This document shows, one piece after another, positions 5,986 to 9,480 of a stretch of DNA of 9,480 nucleotides. A program made the translations under genes and the position numbers. Position 1 is the first letter of the stretch; each line of letters starts with the position of its first letter. The notes under the pieces were generated by a model that had not been told where the DNA came from, searched no databases, and saw only the letters and a program-made list of their open reading frames with translations. Source of the stretch: Armatimonadaceae bacterium (GTDB lineage Bacteria; Armatimonadota; Armatimonadia; Armatimonadales; Armatimonadaceae); assembly GCA_030446525.1 (NCBI GenBank), contig JAUJNC010000206.1, positions 1 through 9,480 on the forward strand, written 5' to 3'.

Positions 5986-6846
5986 CGCCGGCGGGTCCTG
6001 CGCCCGGCGCTGGGTGGCGCCGAACACGGCCTCGCCCTTGTTGAGGGGCCGGGCCAGGATGTGGCGCACGGTCTGCTGGTACCACCAGGGGCCGCCGCGG
6101 GGGGCGGGCACGCCCCGCTCCTGGAGGTGGCGGCAGATGTCGCGCAGCGAGGCGCCCGCGGCGGCCAGCCGGTACATCTGGCGCACCCAGGCGGCCTGCC
6201 CCTCGACGATCTGGTAGCGGCCCAGCGCGTCGAGCGGGTGGCGCCCGGCCATCACGTCGGCGCGGGTGACCACGTGGTAGCCGTAGGGGTGCTGCGCGCG
6301 GGCGGGCTGGATCCCCTGCCGTGCCAGCGCCCGGCGCCCCCGCATGGTGGCCAGGCGCTTGTGGGCGCGCTCGTAGTGGGCGATGTCGCCCTGGATGTGG
6401 AAGTGCAGCTCGGCCTCGGGGGTCAGGGCGCCCTCCTCCTCGTCCCAGGCGAACTCCAGGTCGCAGAAGAGCAGGCGCCCGCCGGCCGCCTCGACGCGCT
6501 CGCGGATGCGCGCCTGGTGCTCGCGGTCGCGGCTGTAGCGGCTCATGTCGGCGACGATGAGCCCGCCGATGCGGCCGGCCTCGATGTCGGCGAGCGCGGC
6601 CTGCAGTCCGGGCCGTGCCAGGTACAGCGCCCCGGAGACGCCGGGGTCTCGGTAGACGCGGGCGACGCGCGCGCCCAGGCGAGCGGCCTTCCGGTGGCCC
6701 ATGAGCTCCTGGTTTTCGAGGCTGGTGCCCTCGCGCGCCTGCCCGGGCGTGCTGACGCGGGCGTAGATGCCCAGCGGCAGCGGGGCCGGGGCGGGCGCGT
6801 CGTGCTGCTGTCCCGGCGGGGGCTGCGGTGGTTGATGCGGTGCCAT
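5272..6846 (-). CDS. Large serine recombinase; N-terminal half intact, open frame ends in shifted sequence
   Basis: The continuous frame gives 524 residues, of which about 1-290 are real. The resolvase-type catalytic domain spans about 25-160: YARVS at 28-32 gives catalytic S32 with R30, and ADMSRYSRD at 99-107 supplies the conserved active-site arginines R103 and R106. The recombinase DNA-binding domain (PF07508-like) spans about 186-290, with HPYGYHVV, RDICRHLQERGVPAP and VRHILARPLNKGEAVFG. Such enzymes integrate or excise phages and mobile elements between att sites through a Ser-DNA covalent intermediate. Beyond about residue 290 the frame becomes Arg/Gly/Ala-rich nonsense, while the true zinc ribbon and coiled-coil continue in other frames down to 4924. 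The ATG at 6846 has GGAAGAGGAAA shortly upstream. No clear att core was found by eye. Confidence 0.85.
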   Translation of the reverse strand: MAPHQPPQPPPGQQHDAPAPAPLPLGIYARVSTPGQAREGTSLENQELMGHRKAARLGARVARVYRDPGVSGALYLARPGLQAALADIEAGRIGGLIVADMSRYSRDREHQARIRERVEAAGGRLLFCDLEFAWDEEEGALTPEAELHFHIQGDIAHYERAHKRLATMRGRRALARQGIQPARAQHPYGYHVVTRADVMAGRHPLDALGRYQIVEGQAAWVRQMYRLAAAGASLRDICRHLQERGVPAPRGGPWWYQQTVRHILARPLNKGEAVFGATQRRAQDPPAEGAGAGCCACVAAPPGRAFRCPPRPSWSRPVAGRAAAAAPAPVRGGRRAAPGRPAGRPGALPRLAAGRWRPTARRAGATAWRCRPALDRAYQGREGCGLRRVRADAVEAMVRHALGRWPRGPRAPGARCTGCRSRTGTRCRRPNGAGALGRAAGAPAGARAGGAGGHAGGGGGGDEPRFFRERLALLGAGAPVASGPGGGGGAGAPPLPLSRPARRVRWRSCRPVWRRPWTRPTCPR

Positions 6847-6971
6847 GTCGGCTTTCCTCTTCCTGCGGGGCGGCCTGAGTGGTCTGTGCCCCGCCGGGGG
6901 GAATTACGCGGCGGGGCGGCCTCTCCCCTCCCGGAGCCCGAGGGGCGGCGCCGCGGCAGGCGCGGGGGGCG

Positions 6972-7046
6972 GTACCGGTACGCCTCTTGGGTTCGGAGGC
7001 TCAGGTGTTCGAGGCGCAGGATTTCGCGGACCTGGTCGAGAAAAGG
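6972..7046 (-). pseudogene. Relic of a tyrosine recombinase (integrase) N-terminal domain
   Basis: One minus-strand frame reads PFLDQVREILRLEHLSLRT then QEAYRY, the typical opening helix of integron-type phage integrases (Phage_int_SAM_4-like: 'LLDQVREAxRLKHYSxRTExAY'). The usual continuation (WIRRFI and the catalytic core) is absent: after 6972 the frame turns into unrelated GC-rich sequence. There is no ATG in frame close upstream. I read it as a small leftover fragment of an integrase gene, cut near 6971 about 125 bp upstream of the serine recombinase start. Only 25 residues support this. Confidence 0.45.
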
Positions 7047-7163
7047 GGCGCTGGTATGGCTGGCGGGTGGCTGTCGTTGGGCGCGCGTTGCGCTCAGCGC
7101 GGCGGCACCGGACGGTTTGCGCGTGAGGTGACTCCAAACCGGCGGTAAGAGTCGCCTGGCAGG

Positions 7164-7187
7164 GGCTATGGATCGGAACGTGTTGTT
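7164..7187 (+). repeat. Left terminal inverted repeat of the 127-bp element
   Basis: This 24-bp arm pairs with 7267-7290 with two mismatches. The base just outside each arm no longer pairs, so the boundary at GGCTAT is sharp. Confidence 0.7.
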
Positions 7188-7266
7188 GCTAGAAAAGCTT
7201 GCCTGCTTTCGTATTCAGAAGCCTGTGCTCACTGACGATGCCGGAAGCAAGTAAACACCTGACTCG

Positions 7267-7290
7267 AACAACGCGTTCTGATCCATAGCC
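7267..7290 (-). repeat. Right terminal inverted repeat of the 127-bp element
   Basis: Inverted copy of 7164-7187, starting AACAACGCG and ending CATAGCC. It ends directly against GAAGGAAGG (7291-7299), the ribosome binding site of the following gene, so the element sits in that gene's leader. Confidence 0.7.
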
Positions 7291-7306
7291 GAAGGAAGGC
7301 TCCGCA

Positions 7307-7840
7307 TTGGGCATCATCCGCAAGGTATTCATGCTCGGGTACTGGGGCGTCATCCTCTTGTTCGCCTGCTGTGCCCTTTCCCTGATCTTCTTGGCCACGC
7401 TCGAGCTGTGGCACGGCCTCAACCCGGCGGCCGTGTTGCCACTGCGGGCGCGGTTTAACGCGGTCCTGGAGACGATCGCGCTGCTGACGGTCGCCGTGGT
7501 GGCGCTCGAGCTGGGACAGACGATCCTGGAGGAAGAGGTGCAGCGCGAGGCGCAGATGAGCGCGCCGACCCGGGTCCGACGCTTCCTGTCGCGGTTCATG
7601 GTGGTGGTCGTCGTAGCGCTCTCGATCGAGTCGCTGGTTGCCGTGTTCCAGTTCACCGACGATGCCCCGGCACGACTGCCGCAGGCGGCGGCGGTTGGCC
7701 TGGCGGCGGCGGCCCTGCTAGCGGCGTGGGGCGTGTTCGTGCGGCTCAACCGGAGTGCGGAGGAGCTGGAACCGGAGGCGATGGAGCGGACCAAAGGCGA
7801 GGACCGGGAGGTCGAGCAGGGGGACCTGCCGCGTGGTTGA
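7307..7840 (+). CDS. Four-helix integral membrane protein of unknown function (PsiE-like at most)
   Basis: A 177-residue inner-membrane protein. Hydrophobic segments at about 10-34, 51-70, 96-116 and 124-146 predict four helices. The loop between helices 2 and 3 is charged (ILEEEVQREAQ, then RVRRFLSR), and the C-terminal 28 residues are acidic and hydrophilic. The layout, with acidic residues inside helix 2 (LETIALLTVAVVALELGQTI) and helix 3 (ALSIESLVAV), recalls small PsiE-like proteins, but I cannot assign the family firmly. The start is TTG at 7307, chosen because GAAGGAAGG lies 7 nt upstream; an in-frame ATG at 7331 with a weaker AAGG is the alternative. The inverted-repeat element ends right before the ribosome site and may supply or disrupt its promoter. 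It converges with the DUF6788 unit across 372 bp. Confidence 0.75.
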   Translation: MGIIRKVFMLGYWGVILLFACCALSLIFLATLELWHGLNPAAVLPLRARFNAVLETIALLTVAVVALELGQTILEEEVQREAQMSAPTRVRRFLSRFMVVVVVALSIESLVAVFQFTDDAPARLPQAAAVGLAAAALLAAWGVFVRLNRSAEELEPEAMERTKGEDREVEQGDLPRG

Positions 7841-8212
7841 GCGGCCCGGCTGGGAAGTGGAACGCGCGGCAGGTGAGCGCTGCGGCCTGACCACTGTGTG
7901 AATCAGGCGCGCCATCAGCGCCGATGTTGACTTGGATGTCTGGTGCGCGCCCGTTCAAAGGCGGAAAGACAGACGGCGCATGGGGACATGACTGGTTGGG
8001 GGTGGCGAGATTCTGAGCATCCGCGCGATTGTGTGTGACGGCTCCGCGGTGTCTTTGGACCAAAGCGCAAGAGCAAGCCTTGACCGTGCCGCTACAATGC
8101 AAGGCCGACGGCCCAACGACTCACCGCACCGGAGGCGAATGCAGCCTCTTGCTGTTGTCGCGCTTCGCCGCGCCTGACGCGACGTTTACAGATAGCAAAG
8201 GCGTCCCGCCGC
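7841..8212. other. Intergenic region between convergent genes, no gene seen
   Basis: These 372 bp lie between the stop of the membrane protein gene and the stop of the leftward pair. Frames on both strands are short or lack a ribosome site. A loose inverted repeat (GGCGCGCC near 7907 against GGTGCGCGCC near 7942) lacks a T-tract, so it is at best a weak terminator. Isolated promoter-like words (TTGACC near 8080, TACAAT near 8094) are only 7 bp apart and do not form a promoter with each other. Confidence 0.5.
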
Positions 8213-8974
8213 TCACGCCCGTGACCCTTGCCCGTCCACAGGCACAGCGGCCACGTTCACCTGCTGTCCGGCCAAGTTCACCTGCCCCGCATTCTGTACG
8301 ACCACCGGGCTGTAGCGGCGCATGTCTCTGAGCGCCCGCAGCTGGCGCAGGAACATCCGGTTCCACCGGTCCACCATCTCGGCCGCCTGTTGCACCGCCT
8401 CCGCGTCCCGCACCCGCGGCGGCTCCCACCGGGCCTCCCGCTCATCACGCCGGCGCGTCTGCAGCGACGTGCGCACCGTCAGGATCGCCTGCCACTGCAG
8501 CTGCATCGTGTAGGACTGCGCCATCTGGTCGATCAGCGTCTGCTCGATGCCGCTCGCAGGGTCCCAGCCCCGCGCAAGCTCACGGCGCAGCGCCAGCAGC
8601 TGCGCCGTGTCCCAGGGCTCCGCATCGTAGAGGGCGGCCTCCGCCATGCGCTGCCCCGTCCGCAGCTGGTCCAGCGCGGCCTCTTTGACTTCCCCGTAGC
8701 GCCGCCGCGCCAGCTGCGGGTCCTCGTCGGCCAGCAGGCTCAGCCCGTACCAGGACACCTGATCGGGCGGGCCGGCGAGTAGCCTTTCCCGGTACTCCTC
8801 CGAGCCGAAGTCTTCCGCCAGCGCCTTGGCCTCTGCGAACTCCTTCTCCAGCTGCTGGTGGTAATAGGCCACCATGTCGCGGTAGGCCCGGGCCATCTTC
8901 TGCGCCAGCGGGGCGATCTCGGCCGCCTCGACCGGGAAGGCCGGCGCGGGGAGGGTGTCCTGTTCTTCGTTCAT
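8213..8974 (-). CDS. Helical protein of unknown function, partner of the DUF6788 gene
   Basis: From the ATG at 8974 it encodes 253 residues, soluble and strongly charged, mostly alpha-helical by composition with long Glu/Arg/Ala/Leu stretches (about 20-70, 88-135, 143-215) that could form coiled coils. No signal peptide, membrane segment or cysteine is present. The end changes character: SPVVVQNAGQVNLAG then QQVNVA (222-242) is a short Gln/Asn/Val repeat likely to be beta-stranded. I do not recognise the family. The frame is open 36 codons further upstream, but the start at 8974 overlaps the stop of the preceding gene by one base (TGATG), the usual sign of translational coupling, so that start is preferred. 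The coupling implies the two proteins are made together and may act together. Confidence 0.8.
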   Translation of the reverse strand: MNEEQDTLPAPAFPVEAAEIAPLAQKMARAYRDMVAYYHQQLEKEFAEAKALAEDFGSEEYRERLLAGPPDQVSWYGLSLLADEDPQLARRRYGEVKEAALDQLRTGQRMAEAALYDAEPWDTAQLLALRRELARGWDPASGIEQTLIDQMAQSYTMQLQWQAILTVRTSLQTRRRDEREARWEPPRVRDAEAVQQAAEMVDRWNRMFLRQLRALRDMRRYSPVVVQNAGQVNLAGQQVNVAAVPVDGQGSRA

Positions 8975-9288
8975 CAGCCTCTCTCCCGTTCCCGGATCAT
9001 CTGCCGCATCTGCCGGTATGCCTGCACGGTTCGGCGCCGGTTCCAGAGCAGGAGCTGCTGCAACTGTCGCCAGGCGAGGCACGCCTGCCGGGCCTGCTCC
9101 ACGTCGGCGCGCGGCACGTAGGTCTTCCTGAGCCTGCCCCCCGCCCGCCAGAAGCGGTAGAAGTACGGCCCGTGCAGATCACCGCTCGCGCAGCGGCAGG
9201 AAGGCTTACCGCAGCGTTTCCACTGAGCGCATACAGCGCCGGGCAAAGCCTCTATCTTGGGTAACGGATTTTCACTTTTCGTTTTCAT
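8974..9288 (-). CDS. DUF6788 family protein with a compact four-cysteine motif
   Basis: A 104-residue protein matching the DUF6788 pattern: GAVCAQWKRCGKPSCRCA (17-34) with C20, C26, C31 and C33, then LHGPYFYRFWR (38-48), then GRLRKTYVP and a helical tail rich in Arg and Gln. The cysteine cluster may bind a metal such as zinc (inference). DUF6788 proteins are small, often multicopy, and in my knowledge common near mobile or recombination genes; their function is not established. The ATG at 9288 has AAAGGA about 12 nt upstream, a rather long spacing. It is the first gene of a leftward pair, joined to the next by a TGATG overlap, and shares a 141-bp divergent control region with the gene at 9430. 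Confidence 0.8.
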   Translation of the reverse strand: MKTKSENPLPKIEALPGAVCAQWKRCGKPSCRCASGDLHGPYFYRFWRAGGRLRKTYVPRADVEQARQACLAWRQLQQLLLWNRRRTVQAYRQMRQMIRERERG

Positions 9289-9351
9289 GCGGGCGCACTG
9301 TCCTTTCGCCTAACATCTTTTTACGGTCCGCCGAGATATCGCCTTTTTCGG

Positions 9352-9367
9352 TTACAGATCTCTGTAA
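9352..9367. promoter_or_regulatory. Palindromic operator candidate in a divergent intergenic region
   Basis: TTACAGA-TC-TCTGTAA is a perfect 7-bp dyad with a 2-bp centre, lying midway between the DUF6788 ATG (9288) and the GTG at 9430. The position suits a shared repressor or activator site. TTACA-N6-TGTAA resembles operators of several families, so no regulator is named. I see no strong -35/-10 pair in either direction here. Confidence 0.5.
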
Positions 9368-9429
9368 GCCGTCCCGCCCCTTTTTCCCGTAGGTAGATAC
9401 AGAGGCATACGCGCAACGGAGGTAAATCG

Positions 9430-9480
9430 GTGTACTGGTGGCTCGCGAACCTTATCGCGGTGACACACGTGTTTGTCGTC
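9430..9480 (+). CDS. Start of a small membrane protein, probably DUF2784 family (partial)
   Basis: A GTG at 9430 is preceded by GGAGGT at 9418-9423, 6 nt away, the strongest ribosome site in the window. The 17 codons before the window edge read MYWWLANLIAVTHVFVV when GTG is taken as Met. This is a hydrophobic N-terminal helix with the A-N/D-L-x-x-x-x-H-x-x-F-V pattern that opens DUF2784 proteins, small four-helix membrane proteins of unknown role. Only the first helix is visible, so the family call is tentative. It is divergent from the DUF6788 pair. Confidence 0.5.
   Translation, partial: MYWWLANLIAVTHVFVV

Larger units (their letters stand above)
7164..7290. mobile_element. MITE-like 127-bp element with 24-bp imperfect terminal inverted repeats
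   Basis: The left end (7164-7187, beginning GGCTATGGATC and ending GTTGTT) and the right end (7267-7290) are inverted copies matching at 22 of 24 positions, differing only at the 12th and 18th bases. The 79-bp interior has no coding potential and is visibly more AT-rich than both flanks, suggesting foreign origin. No clear target-site duplication is seen. It could be a miniature inverted-repeat transposable element, an internally deleted insertion sequence, or a large cruciform/attenuator upstream of the next gene. Confidence 0.6.

Noticed and set aside
5068..7131. Plus-strand open frame of 687 codons
   Set aside because: It is Arg/Pro/Ala-rich with no recognisable domain and lies antisense to a recombinase with clear catalytic motifs; GC-rich DNA keeps such shadow frames open.
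6904..7137. Minus-strand 77-codon frame
   Set aside because: It is a Pro/Arg-rich frame; the neighbouring frame of the same strand carries the integrase-like string instead.
7189..7794. Minus-strand 201-codon Ser/Thr/Arg-rich frame
   Set aside because: It is antisense to a membrane protein with clear helices and a good ribosome site.
8079..8099. Promoter from TTGACC and TACAAT
   Set aside because: The two words are only about 7 bp apart, incompatible with a sigma70 promoter, and no gene follows.
1..9480. tRNA, rRNA or CRISPR array
   Set aside because: No cloverleaf-like segment with a T-arm consensus, no rRNA-like conserved tracts and no regularly spaced repeats were seen on either strand.

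Overview
The window is bacterial, GC-rich (roughly two thirds G+C by eye) and accessory in character. The gene mix (a NucA-type nuclease with a NuiA-type inhibitor, HAF-repeat and DUF5648 surface proteins, a large serine recombinase, a DUF6788 protein) fits an environmental, non-enteric bacterium. Chloroflexota or a cyanobacterium-associated lineage is a guess; the phylum cannot be fixed from the sequence.

Layout. 1-69: the last codons of an upstream gene (+). 214-1011 (+): a secreted NucA-family DNA/RNA non-specific endonuclease, preceded by three perfect copies of an 11-bp Shine-Dalgarno-bearing repeat. 1021-1443 (-): a NuiA-family inhibitor of that nuclease, convergent with it and only 9 bp away. 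1652-1884: a regulatory region with a near-consensus sigma70 promoter, an abutting palindrome and a leader of about 177 nt with a perfect 14-bp hairpin. 1885-3351 (+): a secreted protein of seven HAF-type repeats plus a C-terminal DUF5648 module. 3397-3531 (+): a 44-residue CCHC mini-protein. 3566-4660 (-): a secreted endonuclease/exonuclease/phosphatase (EEP) family protein broken by many frameshifts. 4924-6846 (-): a large serine recombinase whose N-terminal half is intact and C-terminal half is scattered over three frames. 6972-7046 (-): a fragment of a tyrosine recombinase N-terminal domain. 7164-7290: a 127-bp MITE-like element with 24-bp imperfect terminal inverted repeats. 7307-7840 (+): a four-helix membrane protein. 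8213-9288 (-): a two-gene unit of a DUF6788 protein and a helical protein. 9430-9480 (+): the start of a probable DUF2784 membrane protein.

How the parts fit. The clearest functional system is the nuclease/inhibitor pair: a secreted, broadly active nuclease and a leaderless inhibitor that would protect the cell from nuclease not yet exported. Two secreted nucleases (NucA and the EEP protein) flank a secreted repeat protein, which suggests a small extracellular nucleic-acid-scavenging or surface-interaction locus. The right half shows mobile-element traffic (serine recombinase, tyrosine recombinase relic, inverted-repeat element, DUF6788 pair). The frameshifts are confined to about 3.6-6.0 kb and begin in the middle of the recombinase gene, so local sequence or assembly error is a serious alternative to gene decay.
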